Source of the DNA: a bacterium
GTDB taxonomy: Bacteria; Verrucomicrobiota; Verrucomicrobiia; Verrucomicrobiales; Akkermansiaceae
NCBI GenBank assembly: GCA_018222765.1
Contig: JAAEZT010000001.1
Location: forward strand, 19,452 to 83,451
DNA: 64,000 nucleotides
Direction: 5' to 3'
A program made the position numbers and the translations under genes. The notes beneath the pieces were generated by a model. The model was not told where the DNA came from. It made no database searches and saw only the letters and a program-made list of their open reading frames with translations. Numbering within the stretch: the first letter of the stretch is position 1; each line of letters begins with the position of its first letter. Below are positions 9,765-19,510 of the stretch, in pieces.

Positions 9765-11096
9765 ATGAGTCGCAAACCCTGGCATCTCCATCGGCGCACC
9801 TTCCTTCGCGGAGCCGGCGCAACTCTTGCCCTTCCCTTCCTGGAATGCATGGGCGCAAGCGCGAAATCCAGCCCTCGCCCGAAACGCTTCTGCTCGATCT
9901 ACTTCCCCTACGGGGTGAGCCTTCCCAAAAAGAAGGATGAATCCGCAAAGTGGCAATGGTTCCCCGATGCCGTCGGTCGCGACTACAAGTTCAATGAAAG
10001 CCTGAAGTGCCTCGAACCACTCCGCGAGCATCTCTCCATCCTCGGCGGACTTTCCCACCCCCACGGACGCAAGATTGGCGGTCACGACTCCGCCGACATT
10101 TTCCTCACCGCCGCCGAACTCAAAGGCGGCCAATTGAAAAATTCGGCGTCCATCGACCAACTCATGGCGGCCCAACTCGGCGACGACACCCGCTTCCGCT
10201 CGCTCAGTCTTTCGGTCGACGGAGGCGTCGGCGAGGCCACCCGCTCCAGCACTCTTTCCTTCAGCCGCAGCGGACAACCCGTGCCTGCTCTTCACAACCC
10301 GCGCGTGGTCTTCAATCGCCTCTTCGGAAAAGAAGATCGCTCCCTTCAAGATCAGCGACAGGAATTGCAGAACTCCAAAAACATGCTCGATCTCGTCCTC
10401 GATCATTCCAAATCGGTCCGGCGTAAGCTCGGCAAGCAGGACCAGAATAAGTTCGACGAATACCTCCAGTCGGTCCGTCAGATCGAACAACGTGTCGAAC
10501 GTTCAGAGAGGTGGCTTGACGTTCCCAAGCCACAGGTCGACGCAGCCGGCCTGCATCTCGATGCTGATGACAAAACTCCGGGTGAACTCATCAAGACGAT
10601 GCTCGACCTGATGTATCTTGCGATCCAAACCGACTCCACCCGTTTCCTTACCTATCAAATGGGAAATATGAACGGCGCTACGTCCATCGCTACGAAATTT
10701 CCTTCCCTCCTCGGCTTCGGCAAAAACCAACACAGCCTCGCTCACGGATGGAACAAACCCGGCGGCGCCGAAGCTCTCGGAAAATGGGACCGCTTTCGCG
10801 CCCAGCAACTTTCCTACTTTCTCCAGCGCCTGCAGGACACCCCGGAACAAGACGGCACGCTCCTCGACCACACCATGGTTCTTTATGGCAGCAGCAACAG
10901 CAACACGCACAACAATACCAACTACCCGCTCGTCGTCGCGGGTGGTGACGACCTGGGACTGAAGCACGGCAGCTATCACCGCTTCGGCTCCGACGTCCCA
11001 CTCTCGAACCTCTTCGTCACAATGATGAACCGCCTCGGCATGCCTACGAAGAACTTTGTAGACAGCACCGGCGAAATGACCGAGTTGATCGCCTGA
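9765..11096 (+). CDS. DUF1552 domain-containing protein
   Basis: RRTFLRGAGATLALPFLECMGA leader; KRFCSIYFPYGV, DSADIFLT, GSSNSNTHNNTNYPLVVAGG; immediately downstream of the DUF1592 gene, the usual pairing. Confidence 0.92.
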   Translation: MSRKPWHLHRRTFLRGAGATLALPFLECMGASAKSSPRPKRFCSIYFPYGVSLPKKKDESAKWQWFPDAVGRDYKFNESLKCLEPLREHLSILGGLSHPHGRKIGGHDSADIFLTAAELKGGQLKNSASIDQLMAAQLGDDTRFRSLSLSVDGGVGEATRSSTLSFSRSGQPVPALHNPRVVFNRLFGKEDRSLQDQRQELQNSKNMLDLVLDHSKSVRRKLGKQDQNKFDEYLQSVRQIEQRVERSERWLDVPKPQVDAAGLHLDADDKTPGELIKTMLDLMYLAIQTDSTRFLTYQMGNMNGATSIATKFPSLLGFGKNQHSLAHGWNKPGGAEALGKWDRFRAQQLSYFLQRLQDTPEQDGTLLDHTMVLYGSSNSNTHNNTNYPLVVAGGDDLGLKHGSYHRFGSDVPLSNLFVTMMNRLGMPTKNFVDSTGEMTELIA

Positions 11097-11103
11097 TCCA
11101 ACC

Positions 11104-13884
11104 ATGCCTCCGCTCGCAAACAGCTTCAGAAAGGCCGCAAAGACTCTCTTTGCCTCCTCTCTGGTCCTCCCGGCGGGCGCCGACGAAGGCATCAACTATT
11201 TCGAAACCCACATTCGCCCTCTCTTTGCGAAGCATTGTTACGAATGCCATTCCGCAGGCGCCAAGAAGCTCAAAGCCAATCTCTACCTTGACTCGCGGTC
11301 CGGTTGGAAAACCGGCGGTGACTCCGGCCCCGCTCTCGTCCCGGGAAAACCTGACGAATCGCTCATCATCGAGGTCACCTCCCATCAAAACAACGACCTC
11401 CAAATGCCGCCGGATGAAAAGCTCTCCGTCGATAAGATCGAAAAACTTCGCACCTGGATCACGATGGGAGCTCCGGATCCCCGCGAGGGAGTTGTCAAAA
11501 AATCGCGCTCTAAAATCGATCTCGAAAAAGGACGTCAATTCTGGGCCTTCAAACCACCGGCGGCTCATCCAACACCTGAGGTCAAAGACGCCACCTGGCC
11601 CCGAAACGACATCGATCGCTTCGTCCTCGCCCGCCTGGAATCCGAAAAACTCACTCCGACCAAGGACGCGAACCGCCAGACCCTAATTCGCCGGATTTAC
11701 TACGACCTCATCGGACTTCCACCATCACCCGAAGAAATAAAAAACTTCCTCGCCGACCAATCACCGAAAGCGTTCGAAAAGGTCGTTGATGACCTCCTGG
11801 CCCGTCCCGATTTTGGCGAACGATGGGGACGGCATTGGCTCGACGTGGCCCGCTTTGCCGAATCCAGCGGCGGCGGACGCAGCTTGGTCTTCCCTCACGC
11901 TTGGCGCTTTCGCGACTACATCATCAAATCCTTCAACGAAGACAAACCCTTCGACCAACTGGTCCGCGAGCATCTCGCCGGAGACCTCCTCCCCCACGAA
12001 TCGCCCGAACGACGGAACGAGCAATTGGTCGGCAGCGGCTATCTTGTCCTCGGACCGATGAATTACGAACTCCAGGACCAGGAACGCCTTCGCATGGAAT
12101 TCGTCGATGAACAAATAGACACCATGGGCCGCACCTTCCTTGGCATGACCCTCGGCTGCGCCCGATGCCACGATCATAAATTTGACCCTATCCCCACCAC
12201 CGACTACTACGCCCTCGCGGGAATTTTCCAGAGCACCGAATCAATGGGTCTTGGCAGCGCAGCCAGCGGAGTAAGCTCCGTCGCCACGGTTAAACTCGAA
12301 ACATCCAATCTGCCTGAGCTTAAAAAGCACCGTGCGGAACTCGCTTCCCTTCAAAAACAAATTGCGCAGCTAAAGAAGAAATCTTCCGGGAACTCCTACA
12401 CCCTTCCTGAAATCACTATCGACTCCGACAAAGCAAAACTGACCGGAGTATGGAAACCTTCAACCCACACCGCAAAATGGGTGGGTGAAAACTACCTCCA
12501 CGATGACAATCAGGGTAAAGGCGAAAAAGCCGCCGAATTCACCACCACTCTGCCCGAATCCCGTGACTACGAAGTTCTCATTTCATACTCCTCAGGCTCC
12601 GGAAGATCGAAGAAGGTTCCCGTGACAATCTTCCACGCCGAGGGTGAAACCACAATCCTTCTCGACCAAACCAAACCTCCCACCCATCACGAATCCTTCG
12701 CCAGCGTCGGCTCGTTTTCATTCACCAAAGATCAACCGGCCCGCATCGTTATTTCCAACAAAGGAACCACTTCTCATGTCATCGTCGATGCCGTCGGATT
12801 CCTTGGACCCGATACCGGCAAGAGGATCAAAAATCCAAAGGTCGACCGGACAGCCATCAACGCCAAGATCAAAGCCCTCGAGAAACAACGCAAGGATCTG
12901 GATTCCAAAATCAAGAATCTCGAACCAGTGACAATGGCTCCACGCGAATCGAAAAACCCAGCCGACGGCCACGTCCACATCCGGGGCCTCGTGCGAAAGA
13001 AAGGACCAAAAGTTCCCCGCGGATTTATTTCCGTCGCCACTGACCCCAGAGCCAAGCTCAAGATCTCGACCAAAAGCTCGGGCCGCCTGGAACTGGCCCA
13101 CTGGGTTGCCGACGCCAACAACCCACTGACTTCCCGGGTGATGGTCAATCGGATTTGGAAGCACCTCCTCGGAGAGGGACTCGTCCGTACGACCGACAAC
13201 TTCGGCCAGACCGGGGAACTCCCCAGCCACCCCAAGCTACTCGATCATCTTGCACTCAAGTTCACCAACAACAACTGGTCGGTCAAAACGATCATCCGCG
13301 AGATCGCCCTCAGCCGCACCTACCAACTTTCCTCGTTGTCTCAGTCCGACCAAGACGCCGAAAATCGTCTTCTGGCCCGCGCCAATCGTAAACGTCTCGA
13401 AGCAGAATGCATCCGCGACACCGCGCTCCTCGTGAGCGGAAAACTCGACCCCACCCGCAGCGGCCCCACCATCAAAAAAGCAGGGAAATACGATCTCAAC
13501 TACAAGTTCAACACCAGCCGCAAGAGTATTTACACACCTTGGTTCCGCAATTCCATGATTGATCTTTTCGAAGTCTTCGACGCGCCCAACCCGAATCTCG
13601 TCGTTGGAAAACGAACCACCTCAAATATCCCCACGCAGTCGCTTTTCCTCATGAACAGCCCCTTCATTCGGGAGCAATCAATCCTCACTGCCAAGCAACT
13701 CGTCAGCAAAGGAGCGCAGATTGAGGACGCTTATTTACTCCTCTTGGGACGTCTGCCTTCGACTTCCGAACAAGCCACCACTTCCGATTTTCTCTCCCAA
13801 TTCCCGCCGGACCAGCAAGAAGAAGCCTGGACCCAACTTTGCCAGACGCTTTTTTCCTGTGTTGATTTTCGATTTTTAGATTAG
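11104..13884 (+). CDS. PSD1 / DUF1549-DUF1553 planctomycete-type cytochrome c protein with internal golvesin-like module
   Basis: CYECHSAGAKK; WPRNDIDRFVLARLE; RWGRHWLDVARFAES; CARCHDHKFDPI; ADANNPLTSRVMVNRIWKHLLGEGLV; TPWFRNSMIDLFEVFDAPNPN. Confidence 0.93.
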   Translation: MPPLANSFRKAAKTLFASSLVLPAGADEGINYFETHIRPLFAKHCYECHSAGAKKLKANLYLDSRSGWKTGGDSGPALVPGKPDESLIIEVTSHQNNDLQMPPDEKLSVDKIEKLRTWITMGAPDPREGVVKKSRSKIDLEKGRQFWAFKPPAAHPTPEVKDATWPRNDIDRFVLARLESEKLTPTKDANRQTLIRRIYYDLIGLPPSPEEIKNFLADQSPKAFEKVVDDLLARPDFGERWGRHWLDVARFAESSGGGRSLVFPHAWRFRDYIIKSFNEDKPFDQLVREHLAGDLLPHESPERRNEQLVGSGYLVLGPMNYELQDQERLRMEFVDEQIDTMGRTFLGMTLGCARCHDHKFDPIPTTDYYALAGIFQSTESMGLGSAASGVSSVATVKLETSNLPELKKHRAELASLQKQIAQLKKKSSGNSYTLPEITIDSDKAKLTGVWKPSTHTAKWVGENYLHDDNQGKGEKAAEFTTTLPESRDYEVLISYSSGSGRSKKVPVTIFHAEGETTILLDQTKPPTHHESFASVGSFSFTKDQPARIVISNKGTTSHVIVDAVGFLGPDTGKRIKNPKVDRTAINAKIKALEKQRKDLDSKIKNLEPVTMAPRESKNPADGHVHIRGLVRKKGPKVPRGFISVATDPRAKLKISTKSSGRLELAHWVADANNPLTSRVMVNRIWKHLLGEGLVRTTDNFGQTGELPSHPKLLDHLALKFTNNNWSVKTIIREIALSRTYQLSSLSQSDQDAENRLLARANRKRLEAECIRDTALLVSGKLDPTRSGPTIKKAGKYDLNYKFNTSRKSIYTPWFRNSMIDLFEVFDAPNPNLVVGKRTTSNIPTQSLFLMNSPFIREQSILTAKQLVSKGAQIEDAYLLLLGRLPSTSEQATTSDFLSQFPPDQQEEAWTQLCQTLFSCVDFRFLD

Positions 13885-13898
13885 ACTCCCCTCAATCC

Positions 13899-15305
13899 AT
13901 GATGTGCCCGGATAGACGGCAATTCCTCAAAACCACCGGATGTGGTTTCGGTTCGTTGGCTCTCAATGCCATGCTCTCCGGCACTGCGCAGGGCACTTCC
14001 AACCCCCTCGCTCCGCAGCCTCCGCTTTTCCCCGCCCGCGCCAAGCGCATTATCTTTCTGTTCATGTCCGGCGGCCCCAGCCATGTCGACAGCTTCGACT
14101 ACAAACCGGACCTCATCAAAAGCGACGGCAAGGGTTTCGACTTCATCGGGGTCCGTAAAACCACCTTCGGAAAAAAGAGCGAGCGCAAACTCCTCAAGCC
14201 ACTTTGGGATTTCAAACAATACGGCGAATCCGGCCAGTGGGTCAGCGAGCTTTTCCCACACATCGGCAAACACGTCGACGACCTTTGCTTCATCCACTCG
14301 ATGCATACCGAGGGCGTCGCCCACGGCCCGTCGACACTTTTCCTGCACACCGGTGCAACCAACCTCGTTCGCCCCTCGATAGGCAGCTGGGTGACTTACG
14401 GACTCGGAACGGAAAACGAAAACCTCCCCGGTTTCGTCACCATCATGCCATCCTCCAGCAAAGGCGGACCGCGCAATTACTCGAACGCCTTCCTCCCCGC
14501 AATCCACCAGGGCACCTCGGTCGGACGGGCTGGACTCCCGGCTTCAGAAGCGACCATCCGTAACCTCAAAAACACCCACCTCCCCCACGACGTCCAAAAT
14601 CGTCAGTTCAATTTCCTGCAGGAACTTAACCGCCAGCAAGCCGGCATAAAATCCGATCACAATCTCGATGCAGCCATCGAATCATTTGATCTCGCCTTTC
14701 GTATGCAGATGAATGCTCCCGACATTCTCGATCTCTCAGACGAATCCAAGTCGACCACAGAGATGTATGGTATTGGAGAAAAATCCACTGATACTTACGG
14801 TCGGCAATGTCTCATGGCTCGCAGACTTGCCGAAAGCGGCGTGCGATTCATTCAGGTGAACTACGCTGATGAATCGGTGAACCCCAAGTGGGACCAACAT
14901 TCCAACATGCCCAAGCACAAGTTCCATGCCGAGGCTACCGATCAACCGGTCGCGGCTCTCCTACAAGACCTCAAACAACGCGGGCTTTTGGAAGACACCA
15001 TCGTCTGGTGGGGCGGCGAATTTGGCCGCACGCCATTCTCCCAGGGAAAGGACGGACGGGACCACAACCCCCGCGGCTTTACCACTTGGCTTGCTGGTGG
15101 CGGGACCAAGCCCGGCTACGCCCACGGAGCAACCGACGAGATCGGCCACGAAGCGGTCAGCGGCCGCCTGCACATGCACGACCTTCATGCCACCATGCTC
15201 CACCTTCTCGGCCTCGACCACGAACGCCTCACTTATAACTACGCCGGCCGCGACTTCCGCCTCACCGATGTATTTGGCAAGGTGGAATCCAAACTCTTTG
15301 CCTAA
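13899..15305 (+). CDS. DUF1501 domain-containing (sulfatase-like) protein
   Basis: RRQFLKTTGCGFGSLALNAML leader; FLFMSGGPSHVDSFDYKP; GGEFGRTPFSQGKDGRDHNPRGFT. Confidence 0.95.
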   Translation: MMCPDRRQFLKTTGCGFGSLALNAMLSGTAQGTSNPLAPQPPLFPARAKRIIFLFMSGGPSHVDSFDYKPDLIKSDGKGFDFIGVRKTTFGKKSERKLLKPLWDFKQYGESGQWVSELFPHIGKHVDDLCFIHSMHTEGVAHGPSTLFLHTGATNLVRPSIGSWVTYGLGTENENLPGFVTIMPSSSKGGPRNYSNAFLPAIHQGTSVGRAGLPASEATIRNLKNTHLPHDVQNRQFNFLQELNRQQAGIKSDHNLDAAIESFDLAFRMQMNAPDILDLSDESKSTTEMYGIGEKSTDTYGRQCLMARRLAESGVRFIQVNYADESVNPKWDQHSNMPKHKFHAEATDQPVAALLQDLKQRGLLEDTIVWWGGEFGRTPFSQGKDGRDHNPRGFTTWLAGGGTKPGYAHGATDEIGHEAVSGRLHMHDLHATMLHLLGLDHERLTYNYAGRDFRLTDVFGKVESKLFA

Positions 15306-15310
15306 ACGCG

Positions 15311-15339
15311 AAACACCGCCCCATTCGGAGCGGCGTTTT
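15311..15339. terminator. Hairpin between convergent DUF1501 gene and recA
   Basis: aaacaccgccccattcggagcggcgtttt: imperfect stem with T run on + and A run on the other side; possible bidirectional terminator. Confidence 0.55.
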
Positions 15340-15376
15340 GAAGCACAATTTCTATCCAGGCTGTTGAAAACAGCGA

Positions 15377-16483
15377 TTATTTTTCGGAGAGCTTTTCCTG
15401 AACCTTCTCTTCCAGTTCAGCGTAGAGCGACTCATCAGCTTTCAGAGCGACTTTTGCTCCATCACGGCCTTGCGCGAGTTGGGCACCATCGTAGCTGAAC
15501 CAACTGCCACGCTTTTGTACGATGTCGAATTCCAGGGCAAGATCGAGTAGTGATCCGACATTGGATATTCCTTCGTTATACATGATGTCGAACTCAGCAT
15601 CGCGGAAAGGAGGAGCAACTTTGTTCTTCACGACCTTAATCTTGGTGCGGTTGCCCTGAACTGTTCCGTCCGTTGCTTTGATCTGACCAATGCGGCGAAT
15701 ATCAACACGAACAGAGGAGAAGAATTTCAGGGCGCGGCCACCGGGAGTGGTTTCGGGGCTACCGAACATGACACCAATCTTTTCACGAATCTGGTTGGTG
15801 AAGATGCAGGTGGTGCGGGCGCGCGAGATCAGGCCGGTAAGTTTCCGCATCGCGGCACTCATGAGTCGGGCCTGCACGCCAACGGTCGAATCGCCGATTT
15901 CGCCGGCAAGTTCCTGCTTGGTAACAAGGGCAGCCACAGAATCGAGCACAACGACGTCGATGGCATTTGAGCGAACGAGAGTTTCCACGATCTGAAGAGC
16001 TTCTTCACCGGAAGAGGGCTGTGAGACGAGAAGATCATCGAGATTCACGCCCAACCGGCGGGCGTAGGAAGGATCGAGAGCATGCTCGACATCGATGAAG
16101 GCCGCGAGTCCCCCGCTTTTCTGGGCTTGGGCAATCGCGGTGAGGGTGAGCGTGGTTTTACCAGAGGATTCCGGTCCGAAGATCTCGACAATCCGTCCCC
16201 GGGGGAAGCCGCCGACTCCGAGAGCGCGGTCAATCAGGAGGTTTCCGGTTGGGATAGCTTCGACATCCATACTGGTGTCGTCGCCCAGGCGCATGATGGC
16301 GGCATCGCCGAAGTCTTTTTGAATCTGTGTAATGGCAAGATCGAGGTTCTTCTTACGGGCTACGGCCACCTTATCTTCGGCGGCGGAGGTGGTAGTGGTA
16401 GCCGCTTTGGCTTTCTTCTCGGACATGGCGGCAGTTTTAACGGTAGTGGTAGTCATGACAATGTTTGGTGTAAGTAACTGCAT
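15377..16483 (-). CDS. recA: Recombinase RecA
   Basis: [12 protein letters not shown] Walker [42 protein letters not shown]. True start may be Met at 16456 or 16426. Confidence 0.98.
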   Translation of the reverse strand: MQLLTPNIVMTTTTVKTAAMSEKKAKAATTTTSAAEDKVAVARKKNLDLAITQIQKDFGDAAIMRLGDDTSMDVEAIPTGNLLIDRALGVGGFPRGRIVEIFGPESSGKTTLTLTAIAQAQKSGGLAAFIDVEHALDPSYARRLGVNLDDLLVSQPSSGEEALQIVETLVRSNAIDVVVLDSVAALVTKQELAGEIGDSTVGVQARLMSAAMRKLTGLISRARTTCIFTNQIREKIGVMFGSPETTPGGRALKFFSSVRVDIRRIGQIKATDGTVQGNRTKIKVVKNKVAPPFRDAEFDIMYNEGISNVGSLLDLALEFDIVQKRGSWFSYDGAQLAQGRDGAKVALKADESLYAELEEKVQEKLSEK

Positions 16484-16489
16484 GGAACT

Positions 16490-16503
16490 TATTCTAATGA
16501 ACA
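16490..16503. promoter_or_regulatory. Candidate LexA operator 1 (TATTC-TAAT-GAACA)
   Basis: 9/10 match to TGTTC-N4-GAACA, the motif I recall as reported for Verrucomicrobia LexA, directly upstream of recA. Confidence 0.55.
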
Positions 16504-16523
16504 GTGTTCAATCAAGAAAAAAG

Positions 16524-16537
16524 TGTTCAAAAGATCA
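16524..16537. promoter_or_regulatory. Candidate LexA operator 2 (TGTTC-AAAA-GATCA)
   Basis: 9/10 match to TGTTC-N4-GAACA, 34 bp from site 1, in the recA / 16583 divergent intergenic region. Confidence 0.5.
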
Positions 16538-16582
16538 CTTTTCTTAAAGTTTGTGATTTTGGCGCCTTCCCGCACTCTCTCC

Positions 16583-17149
16583 ATGGTGAAAAAAGGCGTT
16601 CTCCTCATCCTTGGTCTTCTGGTGCTACTCGCAGTTATTTTCGGCTGTGTCTTCATGAAATACGGAAGATTTGGTTCCGATGGACTGACTCTCTCCTTTA
16701 GCGAAGAGGACATTCGGGGGCGCTTGAGCAAGAAGTTTCCTAAAACAGAAAAGCTCCTCGAGGTCATTCCCGTTCTCATCGAAGAGCCCAAGGTTGAGTT
16801 TACCGAGGGGAGTAACCGAGTCCGCCTCGCCCTGTTCGCCCGTATCGAAATTCCCTTCTCCAAAAAATACGAGGCCTCCACCGTTTTCAGCGGAAGTATT
16901 CGCTACGAAACCTCCGACAAAACCCTCCGTCTGACAGACGTCGAGGTGGAAGGACTCACCGGCACCGAAATTCCGCAGAAATTCGAAGATCCACTTAAAC
17001 TCCTCATGACGCTGCTGGCCAAGAACTTCCTTGAAGATGTTGTTGTCTATGAGCTCAAGCCCAAGGACCTCACCCACAAAGCCGCTCGATGGCTTCTTAA
17101 GAAAGTCAAAGTCCGGGATCAGATGCTCGAGGTTACCCTCGGGCTCTAA
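16583..17149 (+). CDS. Hypothetical protein with N-terminal transmembrane anchor
   Basis: MVKKGVLLILGLLVLLAVIFGCV anchor; start placed at internal Met (ORF starts 16523). Confidence 0.65.
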   Translation: MVKKGVLLILGLLVLLAVIFGCVFMKYGRFGSDGLTLSFSEEDIRGRLSKKFPKTEKLLEVIPVLIEEPKVEFTEGSNRVRLALFARIEIPFSKKYEASTVFSGSIRYETSDKTLRLTDVEVEGLTGTEIPQKFEDPLKLLMTLLAKNFLEDVVVYELKPKDLTHKAARWLLKKVKVRDQMLEVTLGL

Positions 17150-17199
17150 GCCCGCAGTTGACACTTCCGCAGTGGTCGGCTTAGTTCCCTCTCGAAATC

Positions 17200-17637
17200 A
17201 TGGCTACCGAAACTACATTGATCCTCTTTAAGCCCGACGCTGTTCAAAAGAACCTCGTTGGTGCCGTCCTCGCCCGCTATCAAGCCGAAGGCTTCTCTAT
17301 CCGTGGCATCAAGATGATGTCCCTTTCCGACGAACTTCTCGCCGAACACTACTCGCACATCGCGGAGATGCCTTTCTTCCCCTCTGTGCGTGGCTTCATG
17401 CAGGAAACTCCCGTCGTTGCTCTCGCACTCTCCGGGGACAATATCATCAGCCGCGTCCGTGACCTTCTCGGACCAACCGATTCTACCGAAGCCGCTCCGG
17501 GAACGCTCCGTGGTGATTACGGCGACAAGACAGGCGACTCCAAGATGCGTAACATCTGCCACGCTTCCGATGGCCCCGAAGCCGCTGAAGCCGAGCTCAA
17601 GCGTTTCTTCAACGAAGGCGAACTCTTTGATCTCTAG
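17200..17637 (+). CDS. ndk: Nucleoside-diphosphate kinase
   Basis: TLILFKPDAVQKNLVG; active-site region MRNICHASDGPEAAEAELKRFF. Confidence 0.95.
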   Translation: MATETTLILFKPDAVQKNLVGAVLARYQAEGFSIRGIKMMSLSDELLAEHYSHIAEMPFFPSVRGFMQETPVVALALSGDNIISRVRDLLGPTDSTEAAPGTLRGDYGDKTGDSKMRNICHASDGPEAAEAELKRFFNEGELFDL

Positions 17638-18194
17638 GTGACCGGCAAACGCCAAACACTTACTAAAAAAGGTCGTCCCTCGTGACGGCCTTTTTCGTTG
17701 TGGAATTCCACGTGGAAATGATCAGGCAGGCGCATAGCCCACGCTAATACCTGCTCGGCTTCCTCCCCCCCCCCCGGATGACCGGGATAACACACGCAAG
17801 TGATGACTCCCTCTGATCGCAACAATTCCAGAGAAACATTCAGGGCCTCCAGCGTGGATCGCGATCTGGTAATCATCTCCTGATCCGCTCCTGGCAAATA
17901 ACCAAGATTAAAGGTCACCGCGGAGACCTCTCCGGGAACAAAGTCGTTCATCCGGGCATGACTCGCTTCCACCAACTCGCAACGCTCCATCACTCCGCCC
18001 TCAGTTAGTCGCCTCTGTGACGATTTGATGGCTTGATCTTGAATATCAAACCCAATCACCCGCCCCTCTTCTCCAACCAATCCGGCCAGGAAAAGAGCAT
18101 CGTGGCCATTCCCCAGAGTCGCATCAACCGCCAGATCCCCTGCTCGAAGAACGGAAGCCAGTTGTTCATGAGCGAGCACGATAACTCGTTTCAT
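17634..18194 (-). CDS. Class I SAM-dependent methyltransferase (YtqB/MnmM-like)
   Basis: AVDATLGNGHDALFLAGLVG; VTFNLGYLPG; TCVCYPGHPGGGEEAEQVLAW. Confidence 0.85.
   Translation of the reverse strand: MKRVIVLAHEQLASVLRAGDLAVDATLGNGHDALFLAGLVGEEGRVIGFDIQDQAIKSSQRRLTEGGVMERCELVEASHARMNDFVPGEVSAVTFNLGYLPGADQEMITRSRSTLEALNVSLELLRSEGVITCVCYPGHPGGGEEAEQVLAWAMRLPDHFHVEFHNEKGRHEGRPFLVSVWRLPVT
17666..17695 (+). terminator. Rho-independent-type terminator for ndk, inside the 3' end of the convergent CDS
   Basis: AAAAAGGTCGT-ccctcgtg-ACGGCCTTTTT, 11-bp stem with one G-T wobble and flanking A/T runs. Confidence 0.7.
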
Positions 18195-19456
18195 GGTCGG
18201 AAGGAAAAGGTATAGTATGCCGTGGCGTCGAGCTCGGCGACGGGCATACGCCGCGGCTTGGTCTGACCGGCCCAGCTTTCTAGAAAGAGCACTTCCTTTC
18301 GCCCATCATTGAAGCCCACCACAACTGAGGCATGCAATGGCGATTCTGCATTTGGGAGGGTTTTAAAATCCAGTGGTGGAAATTTGGATTCCCCACCGTC
18401 CTCTACGTCGCGCGAGATTCGCGTATGTAGACGATCCCGATCCTGCCCCCAACGTCGCCACACGATCACCGGCATTCCGGCTTGCAGAGAACGTCGCACC
18501 GTGGCGTGACTGTAGTCGCGTGACCGGTCCATCGAGAATCCAGCCTCCTTGGCCACTGCTTTGTAAATCCCCATCATATCCGACCCAGCAGCCGAGCCGG
18601 TATTCTGAAATTTTCCCGCAACCGCGAGCCAGTCTTCGTCGAGGTTGAGCCCCAAATACCGCGCCACCATGGTGAGGGTATTCAACCCGCAATAAGGCCG
18701 GTAACCCTGCGGAACAATGGGGACCTCATTGAGGATGACATCGCCGTTTTTTCTCCGCTGGGCTTTTTGCACTAAACCTCTCAGACGCTCGCTTGTGGAA
18801 ACTTTCTCCACCGATTGATCCAACCACGATCCCGGGATCTTTCCTTTCTTGCGAATCGACAACCTCAATAAACGATCCGGTGCCGAGAGCAATCTCACCG
18901 TCCGGTCAGCTATTTGAAACTCCGTCATCTCAGCCCGCAACGCACGAGTGCGACCCCGTTGAGCTCCGCGCGCTTTTCCCGATCTCTTTTTTAATTCCTT
19001 CTCCAGCCTCTCCAGCCGATCTTGATAAAGCTCTTTGAATTCCATCTGCCGAATCGTTATCAGACGTTGCATCTCTGCGATGGCCTCTTTACGACTGAGA
19101 TTCTTTGGAACTTTTTCCTGTTGATAGTATCCAAAAAATGAACCGGCATCAGCGAAAGTCACCTGTAGTTCCTCCAGCTCCTCTCCCCGGTGGGTTGCTT
19201 TCACCAAAATGCTCTCCACCCCAAATATTTTTGGCCGGGCCATCAGATAGCCCTCTTCCAAATAATCCGTGGCCACACCGGGAACCCAACGACCGGGAAG
19301 CCCGCCATCGTCACTCCACCCTGCCCCCGCGAGAAATTCTTCAGTCAGATCCTCGCCATCAAGCGGGCTATTGCTTACGCCCAGAACTCCGAGAATCGAA
19401 TTGGGCAAAGCATGCGCCAACCCGACACACAGACAGAAAAAAACCACCAGTTTCAC
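18191..19456 (-). CDS. Secreted C39-like cysteine peptidase family protein
   Basis: PIVPQGYRPYCGLNTLTMVARYLG; AGMPVIVWRRWG; HASVVVGFNDGRKEVLFLESW; N-terminal signal peptide. Confidence 0.75.
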   Translation of the reverse strand: MKLVVFFCLCVGLAHALPNSILGVLGVSNSPLDGEDLTEEFLAGAGWSDDGGLPGRWVPGVATDYLEEGYLMARPKIFGVESILVKATHRGEELEELQVTFADAGSFFGYYQQEKVPKNLSRKEAIAEMQRLITIRQMEFKELYQDRLERLEKELKKRSGKARGAQRGRTRALRAEMTEFQIADRTVRLLSAPDRLLRLSIRKKGKIPGSWLDQSVEKVSTSERLRGLVQKAQRRKNGDVILNEVPIVPQGYRPYCGLNTLTMVARYLGLNLDEDWLAVAGKFQNTGSAAGSDMMGIYKAVAKEAGFSMDRSRDYSHATVRRSLQAGMPVIVWRRWGQDRDRLHTRISRDVEDGGESKFPPLDFKTLPNAESPLHASVVVGFNDGRKEVLFLESWAGQTKPRRMPVAELDATAYYTFSFRP

Positions 19457-19510
19457 CCGTCTACCTAAAGACCAGAACCTGATGGTTTCAACTGGAAAGT
19501 AATATTTAGC

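Noticed and set aside
9333-10490. 385-aa minus-strand ORF
   Set aside because: Antisense shadow of the DUF1592 and DUF1552 genes; low-complexity Val/Glu/Gly-rich translation without family motifs.
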